The notes under the pieces were generated by a model that made no database searches, had not been told where the DNA came from, and worked only from the letters and a program-made list of their open reading frames with translations. This document shows positions 29,468 through 39,386 of a DNA stretch of 64,000 nt, piece by piece. The DNA is from Megaera sp965229545 (GTDB lineage Bacteria; Pseudomonadota; Alphaproteobacteria; Rickettsiales; Rickettsiaceae). The stretch spans positions 682,001 to 746,000 of the forward strand of contig OZ245887.1 in assembly GCA_965229545.1 (NCBI GenBank), in the 5' to 3' direction. The translations under genes were made by a program, and so were the position numbers. Every line of letters starts with the position of its first letter. Within the stretch, counting starts at the first letter, position 1.

Positions 29468-30412
29468 CTACTTAATAGTTTTTATCAGATCTTTAACGGC
29501 ATTAACTGAAGATGTAAAACTTGTTTTCTCTTCCTTGGTTAATTCGATTTCAACCACTTTTTCAACACCGTTCTTACCAATAACTACTGGTACACCTACG
29601 TAAATTCCTTTTTCTCCATATTCGCCGTTTAAATATGCTGCACACGGCATGATTTTACGTTTATCATGCAAGTAACTTTCAGCCATTTCAATTGCCGATA
29701 CCGCAGGAGCATAATAAGCAGAACCAGTTTCAAGTAACGCTACTATTTCACCGCCACCATTTTTAGTCCGCTCTACTATTGCATCAATTTTTTCTTTCGT
29801 ACTCCAACCCATTCTAATTAGATCAGGGACTGGAATACCCGCTACGGTTGAGTATCTAACTAGGGGAACCATAGAATCTCCATGACCGCCAAGTACAAAA
29901 CTAGTTACATTCTCAACCGACACTTTGAACTCTTCTGCTAAGAAATAATTGAATCTAGCTGAATCAAGGACTCCTGCCATTCCTATAACTTTATTTGTAG
30001 GTAAGCCACTTTCTTTTTGCAATACATATACCATAGCATCAAGTGGATTAGTAATGACAATTACAAATGCATCACTGGCGTATTGCTTTATACCTTGGGC
30101 CACTTCTTTCATAACATTTGCATTGGTAGCAACTAAATCATCCCGGCTCATGCCTGGCTTCCTAGGTATACCAGCTGTAATAATCACCACGTCTGAACCT
30201 TTTATGTCTTCATAACTCCCAGTTCCTTTTAAACTGATATCTGAGCCGTCTAAAGTCTTACTTTGAGCAATATCAAGAGCTTTGCCTTTAGCTCTACCAT
30301 CTGCCACATCAAATAGAACTACATCCCCTAGGGCCTTATAAGCAGAAATATGGGCTATAGTACCACCGATATTACCGCCGCCTATTAAAGATATTTTTGG
30401 TCGTTTATGCAT
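29468..30412 (-). CDS. mdh: Malate dehydrogenase
   Basis: A TCA-cycle enzyme, converting malate to oxaloacetate with NAD. The 314-residue protein is of the LDH-like MDH type common in alphaproteobacteria: NAD motif GGGNIGGTIAH, substrate loop GIPRKPGMSRDDL with the Arg residues selective for malate, and catalytic His in LGGHGDSMVPL. It is complete and stands 29 bases downstream of rho. Confidence 0.97.
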   Translation of the reverse strand: MHKRPKISLIGGGNIGGTIAHISAYKALGDVVLFDVADGRAKGKALDIAQSKTLDGSDISLKGTGSYEDIKGSDVVIITAGIPRKPGMSRDDLVATNANVMKEVAQGIKQYASDAFVIVITNPLDAMVYVLQKESGLPTNKVIGMAGVLDSARFNYFLAEEFKVSVENVTSFVLGGHGDSMVPLVRYSTVAGIPVPDLIRMGWSTKEKIDAIVERTKNGGGEIVALLETGSAYYAPAVSAIEMAESYLHDKRKIMPCAAYLNGEYGEKGIYVGVPVVIGKNGVEKVVEIELTKEEKTSFTSSVNAVKDLIKTIK

Positions 30413-30441
30413 AAAGCCCTCCTATATTGAGTAATTTTTTT

Positions 30442-32043
30442 TTAAGAGTTCATTGAATTAAAGAACTCATTATTAGTTTTCGTCTCTTTAAACTTACTTA
30501 GCAGAAACTCCATCGCATCCACGGTACCCATTGGGTTAATAATACGACGTAAAACCCACATTTTCGAAAGTATGGCTCTATCAACAAGTAATTCCTCCTT
30601 TCTAGTACCAGATTTAGTAATATCAATAGCTGGGTAAATTCTTTTATCCGCAACTTTACGGTCAAGAACAATCTCAGAATTTCCAGTACCTTTAAATTCT
30701 TCAAATATTACTTCATCCATTCTCGAACCAGTTTCAATTAATGCAGTAGCAATAATAGTTAACGAACCGCCATTTTCTATATTACGCGCAGCACCAAAGA
30801 ATCTTTTAGGTCTCTGCAAAGCATTTGCATCAACTCCACCGGTTAAAACCTTTCCTGACGATGGCACCACAGTATTATAAGCTCTTGCTAATCTAGTTAT
30901 TGAATCTAATAATATCACAACATCTTTCTTATGTTCAACTAATCGTTTTGCTTTCTCAATTACCATTTCTGCCAATTGCACGTGCCTAGCTGCTGGTTCG
31001 TCGAAGGTAGAACTAACAACCTCACCTTTAACAGAGCGTTGCATATCTGTTACTTCTTCTGGTCGCTCATCTATAAGTAGAACCATCAAATATACTTCTG
31101 GATGATTAGTGGTAATTGCATGGGCAATGTTTTGCAATAGCACAGTTTTTCCGGTTCTGGGTGGTGCGACTATTAATGCTCTCTGTCCTTTACCCATAGG
31201 AGCAACCAGTTCTATTGTCCTTGTACTAAAATCCTTATTTCCATTATCCGTTTCAAGGGATAATTTTTGATCAGGATATAAAGGTGTTAAATTATCGAAG
31301 TGAACCCTATGGTAAGCATTTTCATTGTCTTCAAAATTAACTTTACTTAGCTTAAGTAAAGCAAAATATCTTTCTCCAGGTTTAGGAGCTCTGATCTGAC
31401 CTTCTACAGTATCACCTTTTTTTAAACCGAAACGCCTTATTTGATTAGGCGAAACATAAATATCATCAGGACCCGCTAAGTAATTAGCATCAGGTGACCT
31501 TAAAAATCCAAACCCATCGGGTAGTACTTCCAGAACTCCTTCACCTGAAATATGCCCCCCTTGATCGACGATTTTTTTTAGAATTGCAAAAACCAGTTCT
31601 TGCTTTAATAAGGAACTAGCATTTTCTATCCCTAGAGTTTCAGCTTGTGATTGGAGCTCTTCTGGTGACTTCTGCTTTAATTGCCTTAAAGTGACTCTAA
31701 CACCGTTACTTTCTCTTACTTCTTCCGTATTCTGTTGTTTTACTTGTTCATTACTCTGGGATTTTTTAGAAGAAGAGGATTCATTAATTCTGCGCGCCTT
31801 TCTCTCTTTTAATCCTGTTACAGTTTCGAGTTTTGAAGGTTCGTTTGTACTTTCAGAAATATTTTCTACCACTTGATCGCTAACTAAGGATTCATCTTGA
31901 GAATTAGAGACACTTGGATAGTATACATCTAAAGGTTCTTCTGAAGAATTAAGTGGTGGTTTAACAGTTTTTTTAATTTCTAAAGTTCTATTTAAGGAAT
32001 TATTATCAGAATTTTTTAGATGTTCTTTTTCTTCTATTGTCAT
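30442..32043 (-). CDS. rho: Transcription termination factor Rho
   Basis: Rho is a hexameric RNA helicase that ends transcription. The 533-residue protein has the N-terminal helical domain (about 115-160), the RNA-binding cold-shock-like domain (GFGFLRSPDANYLAGPDDIYVS, split near 178-198) and the ATPase core with P-loop APPRTGKT (about 293-300). The first 110 residues form a low-complexity Ser/Asn/Glu/Lys-rich extension absent from E. coli Rho but common in insertion-bearing Rho proteins. No closer ATG gives the usual length, so I keep this start. Confidence 0.96.
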   Translation of the reverse strand: MTIEEKEHLKNSDNNSLNRTLEIKKTVKPPLNSSEEPLDVYYPSVSNSQDESLVSDQVVENISESTNEPSKLETVTGLKERKARRINESSSSKKSQSNEQVKQQNTEEVRESNGVRVTLRQLKQKSPEELQSQAETLGIENASSLLKQELVFAILKKIVDQGGHISGEGVLEVLPDGFGFLRSPDANYLAGPDDIYVSPNQIRRFGLKKGDTVEGQIRAPKPGERYFALLKLSKVNFEDNENAYHRVHFDNLTPLYPDQKLSLETDNGNKDFSTRTIELVAPMGKGQRALIVAPPRTGKTVLLQNIAHAITTNHPEVYLMVLLIDERPEEVTDMQRSVKGEVVSSTFDEPAARHVQLAEMVIEKAKRLVEHKKDVVILLDSITRLARAYNTVVPSSGKVLTGGVDANALQRPKRFFGAARNIENGGSLTIIATALIETGSRMDEVIFEEFKGTGNSEIVLDRKVADKRIYPAIDITKSGTRKEELLVDRAILSKMWVLRRIINPMGTVDAMEFLLSKFKETKTNNEFFNSMNS

Positions 32044-32475
32044 TGGATTGAATTAATAATTAATTTTGGAAATTGATTAGATTAACAAATAAGTCATTTA
32101 TATAGCTTAAAAATAAATATTATTTGGAGATTTTATTAGGCCGACAGCAGACTAACTTCAAGTGGCTACAAAATTTAATAATAAAGACACTTTTAAAAAG
32201 CTAGAAGGTTAGTTTAAGTCACAGATGAAAACTTATACATCTAAAATTAAACTCATACATCATGATAACGAATCTAAACTATTTGTCAAGCAGACTATAT
32301 AACTTATATTACTAAATTTCTTGATATACAAGCTTACTTTGCGGCCAAATTATAATAATATGAATGTTTACTGTTGCTATATTTAGCTTGAATTCTATTT
32401 AACCACTTAGTTATACTAAGCAGGTCTTCCGCTTCAGGGTTTTGGAGTAATTGTGGTCTAACAAATTAAAATATT
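32044..32475. other. Intergenic, 432 bp, divergent promoter region
   Basis: This spacer lies between divergent rho and polA and holds no coding pattern. A possible polA promoter has TTGTCA at 32283-32288 and ATATTA about 17 bases later, but the start codon is 165 bases away. The match is weak. Confidence 0.35.
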
Positions 32476-35142
32476 ATGAATGGAGCATCTCAAAACAAAC
32501 AATTACTAATAATTGACGGATATGGTTTTGTTTTTAGAGCCTACCATGTACAGCCTCCTCTTATATCACCGGATGGAGAACCAGTAGGAGCTATTTATGG
32601 TTTCACTTCAATGCTTTTAAAAATCATTAATGATTTTAAACCAGAATATGCGGTGGTGGTTTTAGATAGTAAAGGCAAAAATTTCCGCCATGACTTATTT
32701 AAAGAATACAAAGCCCATCGTCCTCCTGCTCCAGAAGAACTTCTTTTTCAGCTTCCGATAGTTCAAAAAGCAGCCGAGGCTCTTAATTTTTATGTTCTCT
32801 CTAAAGAAGGTTTTGAAGCTGATGACATTATTGCAACTCTAGCAAAAAACTGTACCGATAATAATATCGAAGCCATTATCGTTTCTTCTGATAAAGATTT
32901 GCTGCAATTAATGGATAATAGGATCAAAATTTATGATCCGGTAAAATCAAAATTTATCTTACAAGAAGATGTTTTAACAAAATTTGGAGTGTTACCAAAT
33001 AAAGTCAGGGAAGTGCAGGCTCTTATCGGAGATACGTCCGATAATATTCCAGGAGTAAAAGGTATAGGCCCTAAAACCGCTGCTAAATTAATAAATAATT
33101 TTGGCAATTTAGCAGGTATATATAACTGCATAAACCAGATTAAAAACAACAGGCAAAGGGATTTGCTACTTAACTATAAAACTGAGGCTTTTCTGTCCTG
33201 GCAGTTAGTAGGGCTAGATCAAAATGTTGACGTTCCTTGTAATCTGAATTCATTTGCTTGGGGATATAAACAAGAGTCAAAAATTAGTGAATTTATTACA
33301 AAATATGGGTTTAAATCCCTAAATAAAAGAATTGAAACTTTATTTAATATTAAAATAGAAAATACTATTAATATTGAGATACCACAGAAATTGAAACTAG
33401 AAGATGCTCAACCGGAAAAAATAGTTATTAATTCAGATCAACCCTTATCTAAATTAAAAAACAAAATAGAAAGATTGGGCTTCATAGCAGTAACTTTAGA
33501 AAAAAATGATTCGTATATAACTATTTCTCTGGCTTTAGAAAATCAAATTTACTTACTTAAGTATAACCTGAAAAAAGCGACTTATGCAGCAGACTTGTTT
33601 TCTTATGCAAAAAATGATTCTACACTATTAGACCATAACAATTTTATTGACGAATTATTTGCAAGTTTTTCTATTAAAAAAATAATCTATAACTTAAAAA
33701 GTTTATATAAGAATTTTTCTAGTCCTTTAAATAGCTTCGAAGATTTAAATCTTATGGATTATTGCCTTTCTGCAGGTAATAAAGCTAAATCCATTCATGA
33801 AATAATAAATTATTATACTGATAAAAATATCGATAATTCTTTGCCTGAGATAAGCTTATCCCAATATTTTTTTGAATGTTATAGCCAAATGCAAAAACAA
33901 CTGTTTAAGCAGAAAACTTTGCATTTATATCAAACAATTGACCTACCTTTATGTAGAATTTTGCATAATATGGAATTGTACGGTATTAAAATCGATACTA
34001 TATGTTTACAGAAACAATCTGCTGAATTTCAAAAAGAAATACAGATACTGGAAAAAGATATTTTCTTATACTGTGGGCAAGAATTCAATATTGCATCTCC
34101 AAAACAACTTGGCGAAATTTTATTTGAAAGGCTCCAGTTGCCGTTTTCAAAAATATTAGGTAAATCGAAAACCTATGGTACCAGCATGGAAATCCTAGAA
34201 AAATTAAGCGAGGAAGGATATGAAATTGCTAATTTAATTTTAAAATATCGACATTTAACAAAATTAAAAAATACTTATACTGATGCCTTACCTAAACAAG
34301 TTGACCCCTTAACTAGTAGGGTACATACCACTTTCTTACAAACTTCTACTACTACCGGACGTTTAAGCTCCAATAATCCAAACGTCCAGAATATCCCGAT
34401 CCGTACGCCGGAAGGCAATAACATCAGAGCTGCCTTTATTGCTCCTGCAGGATATAGACTAATTTCGGCAGATTATTCCCAAATAGAATTAAGGATTCTA
34501 AGCCATGTAGCAAATATACAGGCTCTTAAGGAAGCATTTATTAAAGGAGAAGATATTCATAAACAAACTGCAAGCCACATTTTTGGTGTAGAAATGGATA
34601 AAGTAACCTCAGAATTAAGAAGAAATGCTAAAGCAATTAACTTTGGGATTATTTACGGTATTAGTTCATTTGGCCTTGCCAAAAATCTAAATATTACTAA
34701 AAAAGCTGCAGCAGATTATATAGCAAAATATTTCCAGGAATATCCAGGTATTGAAAAATATATGGTAGAGACTATTAATTTTGCTCGCCAAAATCTTTAC
34801 GTAGAAAACTTACTGGGCAGAAGATGTTATGTACCGATGATTAATAACAAAAACCATAGTTTACGTTCTTTTGCCGAAAGAGCGGCTATTAATGCCCCGA
34901 TGCAAAGCCTTACTGCCGATATTGCAAAGATGGCAATGATTGTAATAGATAGGAAATTACAAGCAAACTCACTAAAAACAACAATGATTCTACAGATTCA
35001 TGACGAACTAGTATTTGAAGCGCCGATAGCCGAAATAGAACCAGTAACTAAATTAATAAAATCCACTATGGAAAATATAACTACCTTAGATGTACCGATT
35101 AAAGTAGATATATCTCATGGAAATAACTGGCAAGAAATATAG
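32476..35142 (+). CDS. polA: DNA polymerase I
   Basis: PolA fills gaps in repair and replaces Okazaki primers. The 888-residue protein has an N-terminal 5'-nuclease domain (ADDIIATLAK, LIGDTSDNIPGVKGIGPKTA). A central 3'-5' exonuclease-like domain follows, and then the polymerase domain with motif A SADYSQIELR, motif B RRNAKAINFGIIYGIS and motif C QIHDELVFEAP. In the middle domain the expected FDTET-type start reads FIAVTLEKND, lacking the metal-binding Asp and Glu, so proofreading is probably lost. The gene is intact and alone. Confidence 0.96.
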   Translation: MNGASQNKQLLIIDGYGFVFRAYHVQPPLISPDGEPVGAIYGFTSMLLKIINDFKPEYAVVVLDSKGKNFRHDLFKEYKAHRPPAPEELLFQLPIVQKAAEALNFYVLSKEGFEADDIIATLAKNCTDNNIEAIIVSSDKDLLQLMDNRIKIYDPVKSKFILQEDVLTKFGVLPNKVREVQALIGDTSDNIPGVKGIGPKTAAKLINNFGNLAGIYNCINQIKNNRQRDLLLNYKTEAFLSWQLVGLDQNVDVPCNLNSFAWGYKQESKISEFITKYGFKSLNKRIETLFNIKIENTINIEIPQKLKLEDAQPEKIVINSDQPLSKLKNKIERLGFIAVTLEKNDSYITISLALENQIYLLKYNLKKATYAADLFSYAKNDSTLLDHNNFIDELFASFSIKKIIYNLKSLYKNFSSPLNSFEDLNLMDYCLSAGNKAKSIHEIINYYTDKNIDNSLPEISLSQYFFECYSQMQKQLFKQKTLHLYQTIDLPLCRILHNMELYGIKIDTICLQKQSAEFQKEIQILEKDIFLYCGQEFNIASPKQLGEILFERLQLPFSKILGKSKTYGTSMEILEKLSEEGYEIANLILKYRHLTKLKNTYTDALPKQVDPLTSRVHTTFLQTSTTTGRLSSNNPNVQNIPIRTPEGNNIRAAFIAPAGYRLISADYSQIELRILSHVANIQALKEAFIKGEDIHKQTASHIFGVEMDKVTSELRRNAKAINFGIIYGISSFGLAKNLNITKKAAADYIAKYFQEYPGIEKYMVETINFARQNLYVENLLGRRCYVPMINNKNHSLRSFAERAAINAPMQSLTADIAKMAMIVIDRKLQANSLKTTMILQIHDELVFEAPIAEIEPVTKLIKSTMENITTLDVPIKVDISHGNNWQEI

Positions 35143-35207
35143 TTTTATTGAATATTCGTCATTCTGTATCTTGGATGTAACCTATTGGTTACTTTTTCTA
35201 GAAAAGT

Positions 35208-37022
35208 TTAAAGATCATTTATATGCCGACCTTCAAGTAAGGATTTAGCTCCGCTATTTAAATGTTTTTCAATAAAATCGGCTGCTGACTTATTTAACTC
35301 TTCGATTTTGGTTAAAATCTCCTCCCGATTATTAGAATACATTATATTCTCTAAAGAATTTATTAAAGACATTATTGCTTCTTTCTCTTCTGCATTTAAA
35401 CTCTTAGGAGTTTCATTTAAAGCTTTTGTGATACCGGCAATTACATTCTGTGCATCAATTCGAGTCTCAGTCAAAAGCCTGGTTTTATAATCTTCTTCAG
35501 CATTTTTAAAAGCATTCTCAAGCATATTATTTATTTCTACCTGGCTTAATCCATAGCTAGGCTTTAATTCAATATTTTGGGCTATTCCGCTAGTATGTTC
35601 TTTGGTAGTAACAGATAGAATACCATCAGCATCAATAGAAAAAGTTACTTCTATTTTCGCCATCCCTGCTTTCATAGGTGGAATATTTTTTAGCTCAAAT
35701 CTAGCAAGAGATCTACAATCTTGTACCATTTCCCTTTCTCCTTGCACTATATGGAATTGCATACCGGTTTGATAATCCGCATAAGTGGTAAAAATTTTAG
35801 TAATAGAAAAAGGAATTGGGGTATTACGCATAATAATTTTTTCAGCAATACCTCCATATAACTCCATGCCTACTGACAAAGGTAAAACATCTATCAATAA
35901 TGAGTTTCGATTAGAAACCGAAGACAAATTTTCTGCTTGAAGAGCTGCCCCAATAACAACTGCTCTGTCAGGATCAATATCCGAGAATACTTTAACATCA
36001 AATGCTCTGGTCAAATTTTGAGCAATAAACGGTATCCTTGTTGAACCTCCAACTAATATTATACCGTCAAGTTTAGCATCAGCATCAAATAAAGTATCTT
36101 TAGCTATTTTAATTGTTCTATTAATTACTGGCGAAATAATACTTTCAAAAACTTCCCTTGTAATTTTAAACCTTTGGCTACTAAAATTTAAGTATGCGCT
36201 ATTTTGGAATGAGAGCAGTTCTTTAAGTTCCTTCGCCTTCAGGTATAAATTTGGTTCTAAGCTGATATTTAGCTCTTTGGCAATATGTTCAGCTAAAATA
36301 TGATCCAAATCGTCACCACCCAGTAAATTATCACCACCTGTAGCAATAACCTGAAAAACGCCTGCTTCCATGTTTAATATTGAAACATCAAAAGTACCTC
36401 CCCCAAGATCATAAATCATATAAGCCCCTTCGGATTTTTTATGGAATCCGTAAGCATAAGCGGCTGCTGTCGGCTCAGCAATAAGTCGTAATACGTCAAG
36501 GCCAGCAATTTTAGCAGCTAGCATCACTGCTCCTCTAGATGAATCATCAAAATAAGCTGGAACCGATACAACGGCTTTACTTATAGCTGCCCCAAGCTCC
36601 TGCTCTGCACATTCTTTTAAGTGTAAAAATATCTTTGCTGCTAATTCAGTAAAACTATAGTTTGTACTGCCAAAGGTAAGTTTAGGCATAGATGAGGTAT
36701 GGTTCACTACCATAAAATCTGATAATATTTTAGCCAAAACTTCCGTCGATTTAATTTCGTCATAGGATTTAGAAAGAAGCCTTTTGATAGAGGAAATAGA
36801 CTTTTTTTCCCCTCTATTTTTGCCTATTACAAATTTTTCTAGTTGATCATCATAAAATATAACTGAAGGTAAAAGGCCATTTTTCCCTACTGAGTTAATT
36901 ATTTGCGGATTGTTGTGCCGGGAATAAGCAATTAAAGAGTTAGTAGTACCAAAATCAATTCCTACTACTATTTCATCCTGTAGCTCGTTTTTACCAGGTT
37001 CTTCAATTTCAATTATCTGCAT
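35208..37022 (-). CDS. hscA: HscA, Hsp70 chaperone for Fe-S assembly
   Basis: HscA is the specialised Hsp70 that, with HscB, helps transfer clusters from the IscU scaffold. The 604-residue protein shows the Hsp70 ATPase signatures VGIDFGTTNSL, YDLGGGTFDVSIL and ILVGGSTRIPFI, and a shorter C-terminus than DnaK. It overlaps the hscB stop by 14 bases, which identifies it as HscA rather than DnaK. The iscS, iscU, iscA and fdx genes that often accompany it are not in the window; after hscA the next gene is polA on the other strand. Confidence 0.95.
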   Translation of the reverse strand: MQIIEIEEPGKNELQDEIVVGIDFGTTNSLIAYSRHNNPQIINSVGKNGLLPSVIFYDDQLEKFVIGKNRGEKKSISSIKRLLSKSYDEIKSTEVLAKILSDFMVVNHTSSMPKLTFGSTNYSFTELAAKIFLHLKECAEQELGAAISKAVVSVPAYFDDSSRGAVMLAAKIAGLDVLRLIAEPTAAAYAYGFHKKSEGAYMIYDLGGGTFDVSILNMEAGVFQVIATGGDNLLGGDDLDHILAEHIAKELNISLEPNLYLKAKELKELLSFQNSAYLNFSSQRFKITREVFESIISPVINRTIKIAKDTLFDADAKLDGIILVGGSTRIPFIAQNLTRAFDVKVFSDIDPDRAVVIGAALQAENLSSVSNRNSLLIDVLPLSVGMELYGGIAEKIIMRNTPIPFSITKIFTTYADYQTGMQFHIVQGEREMVQDCRSLARFELKNIPPMKAGMAKIEVTFSIDADGILSVTTKEHTSGIAQNIELKPSYGLSQVEINNMLENAFKNAEEDYKTRLLTETRIDAQNVIAGITKALNETPKSLNAEEKEAIMSLINSLENIMYSNNREEILTKIEELNKSAADFIEKHLNSGAKSLLEGRHINDL

Positions 37023-37512
37023 TCTTAATCTTTAGCTTTATATTGCTGACTAAATTAGTAAGATACTTTAGCCGAACAGTAAGATCAAGAGCTTGTTTAA
37101 TATTATTTTCTGAAAAAGCAATAGCTATATCATGGACTAATTGTTTGCAAATTTCGATTTTATCTTTTTCAATGGCATATAAACTTGATAAATTACCCTT
37201 AATATTTTCTATTGATTCGTACTCTTCTAATGTTTCTTCTAACTGGGCAGGAGATAAAACTGACTTTAATTTATTATCATCCAGGGCTTCGCCTTTTGTT
37301 TTTAGAATATATTCAGCCCTTAAATGATCATCTTTTAAAACTTTAAAAGCTTCGTTAATAAGCATCGAATATTCAGCGTTTTTATGACGCTGTAGTTCAT
37401 CTTTTGCCTTATCAGGGTGGTGTTTTTCCTGCAAAGCTAAATATTGTTTTCTTAAGCGCTTTTGATCAAGAATATAATTTTGTTCTAGAGCAAATAGTTC
37501 GAAATAATTCAT
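37009..37512 (-). CDS. hscB: HscB, J-domain co-chaperone for Fe-S assembly
   Basis: This 167-residue co-chaperone stimulates HscA and brings IscU to it. The N-terminal J domain has the HPD motif at 32-34 (KHHPDKAK), and the C-terminal part is the all-helical IscU-binding domain. It overlaps hscA by 14 bases, so the pair is translationally coupled. Confidence 0.93.
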   Translation of the reverse strand: MNYFELFALEQNYILDQKRLRKQYLALQEKHHPDKAKDELQRHKNAEYSMLINEAFKVLKDDHLRAEYILKTKGEALDDNKLKSVLSPAQLEETLEEYESIENIKGNLSSLYAIEKDKIEICKQLVHDIAIAFSENNIKQALDLTVRLKYLTNLVSNIKLKIKNADN

Positions 37513-37675
37513 TGTGCACTCATAATTTTTAACTCAATATAAATTATTGGCGGAGCACAAAGAAATCAATATTTGTTTTAGTTTTATCCAAGTTAATATT
37601 AATTCAAACAATATAGGGTCTGATTAAATATTTACATTTAAGATTTTCTATACTAATTTATGCTTAATTATTTAA

Positions 37676-37752
37676 GCATCTGTAGCTCAGCTGGATAGAG
37701 CGTTGCCCTCCGAAGGCAGAGGTCGTTGGTTCAAATCCAATCAGATGCACCA
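37676..37752 (+). tRNA. tRNA-Arg (CCG)
   Basis: A 77-nt cloverleaf with CCA encoded. The acceptor stem GCATCTG pairs with CAGATGC. The anticodon loop CTCCGAA gives anticodon CCG, reading the Arg codon CGG. It lies 34 bases upstream of queF and may be co-transcribed with it. Confidence 0.93.
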
Positions 37753-37786
37753 TTTAATTGGAGAATTAAAAACACATAAAGAATGT

Positions 37787-38617
37787 ATGTCAGAAATATT
37801 ACTAGGCAAACAAGTCTCCTACAAAAGCGAATATGATAATTCATTATTGTTTCCTATAAAAAGAAACCTAGCTAGAGACAAAATAATTCAGGAGTCATCT
37901 CTTCCCTTTAATGGCTATGATTTATGGAATTGTTATGAACTTTCCTGGCTAGATTCAAAAGGCAAACCTGAAGTAAGGATTATGCATTTTGTGATACCAG
38001 CAGATTCAGAATTTTTAATAGAATCAAAATCTGTTAAATTGTACTTAAACTCTTTTAATAATACTAAATTTGCCGCTCAAGAAGAAGTATACAATCTGAT
38101 AAAATCCGATCTAAGCCAGACAACTGGTTCGCCAGTAAAAGTGTATATAAACAAACTAAGTCATTATAAAAACCAGCCTCTTAATATTTTTGAAGGGATT
38201 TTACTTGATGAACTTCCTGTGGAAATTTCTAAGTACCAAGTTACTTCTGAATTGCTAAAAATAGATTTAAGCAATCAGGAGCAAATCGTAGAAGAGGTTT
38301 TATATTCAAATTTATTAAAATCTAATTGTTTAGTTACCGGTCAACCTGATTGGGCCTCCATTCAAATCAGTTATAAGGGTAAGAAAATAGATCATCGATC
38401 CCTGCTGAAATATTTAATTTCTTATAGAAATCACAATGGCTTTCATGAAGAATGTATAGAACATATATTTGTTGATATATTAGAGAATTGCAAACCAGAA
38501 AAATTGACTGTTTTTGCAAAATATACCAGAAGAGGAGGGGTAGATATTAGCCCCTTTAGGACCAACTTGGATATAAAAAACACAGAAGTTATTAAAATTC
38601 GTGATGTAAGACAATAA
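37787..38617 (+). CDS. queF: QueF, NADPH-dependent preQ0 reductase
   Basis: QueF reduces preQ0 to preQ1, the last free-base step before insertion into tRNA. From ATG 37787 the protein has 276 residues, the length of the two-domain (E. coli) type. It has WNCYELSWLDSKGKP in the first half. In the second half it has SNCLVTGQPDWAS with the catalytic Cys at 181, plus GFHEECIEHIF. An upstream in-frame codon would put the start inside tRNA-Arg, so I rejected it. QueF is intact while queA is frameshifted, which matters for the pathway. Confidence 0.94.
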   Translation: MSEILLGKQVSYKSEYDNSLLFPIKRNLARDKIIQESSLPFNGYDLWNCYELSWLDSKGKPEVRIMHFVIPADSEFLIESKSVKLYLNSFNNTKFAAQEEVYNLIKSDLSQTTGSPVKVYINKLSHYKNQPLNIFEGILLDELPVEISKYQVTSELLKIDLSNQEQIVEEVLYSNLLKSNCLVTGQPDWASIQISYKGKKIDHRSLLKYLISYRNHNGFHEECIEHIFVDILENCKPEKLTVFAKYTRRGGVDISPFRTNLDIKNTEVIKIRDVRQ

Positions 38618-38692
38618 TGCTGTGGAACGGACAGTAGTAGTTAATATATCATTTATTAGTTAATTATGATATATCAACGGAGTCTTAGAAGA

Positions 38693-39145
38693 ATGTCCAA
38701 AAGCAAAAAAACACCAAAAATATCTGCTAGAAAAGAAACTTCAGCCGAATCTACCAAAACAGAAAAATTAGATACTCAAACTTTACGATCTACAACTGAT
38801 AATTCACCAAATAAAAATTCAAATTATCCATTTAGCTTTTTGACGGATGAAGTTAAAGAAAAAATGCAAAGCTTTATAAATTCCGGTATCGGGTCTATGT
38901 GTAATCCTAATGGTAGGAATAATTATGAAGGAAGCATAGTAGATAATATGATCACAAAATTCTCCAATAATATCAGACGAGGTTTCGAAGAAAATATGGA
39001 ACTTGGACAGGAAGTTTTAAAGTGTAAAACTGCGGCAGATTTTATTGAATTTCAACACAAAAATTTTGAGATAAATTATAAAAATACCATAAAAATATAC
39101 GAGGACCTTTTTTATGATATAAAATCTTTAGCTGCTAAAGCCTAA
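38693..39145 (+). CDS. Phasin-family protein
   Basis: A 150-residue protein from ATG 38693. This start has a CGGAG site 9 bases upstream; an in-frame ATG at 38666 lacks one. The first 50 residues are Ser/Lys/Thr-rich and disordered; the rest is helical, with GQEVLKCKTAADFIEFQ and NTIKIYEDLFYDI. These match the phasin_2 pattern (helical amphipathic proteins of polyhydroxybutyrate granules, also found in bacteria without granules). No PHB synthase is in the window, so its role is open. Confidence 0.72.
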   Translation: MSKSKKTPKISARKETSAESTKTEKLDTQTLRSTTDNSPNKNSNYPFSFLTDEVKEKMQSFINSGIGSMCNPNGRNNYEGSIVDNMITKFSNNIRRGFEENMELGQEVLKCKTAADFIEFQHKNFEINYKNTIKIYEDLFYDIKSLAAKA

Positions 39146-39386
39146 ATAGTTCTAAAACATAAACAGATGATACCTCTTAAAATTTTGTAAAAGAACAAAA
39201 TCTGTACTGAGCTCTCGGCATAATGGTTATTGTTTTATCAATATACGAACTCCAGGAGCTGGATTCTTGGTTATGCCTTTTAACTTACTTTCGCTATTTT
39301 AAAGTTTTAAATAGTTAATAATAAAATTGATTATAATAAGAGAAGAACCTAAAGTAGGATATTATTTTTCTCATGCACAACTTATA
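39146..39386. other. Intergenic, 241 bp, no gene seen
   Basis: This is AT-rich sequence between the convergent phasin gene and the decayed pentapeptide gene. No coding pattern or strong hairpin is seen. Confidence 0.45.

Noticed and set aside
37703..37786. Upstream start of queF within tRNA-Arg
   Set aside because: It would translate the tRNA gene. Homology to QueF begins at ATG 37787 and the resulting 276 residues fit the family length.
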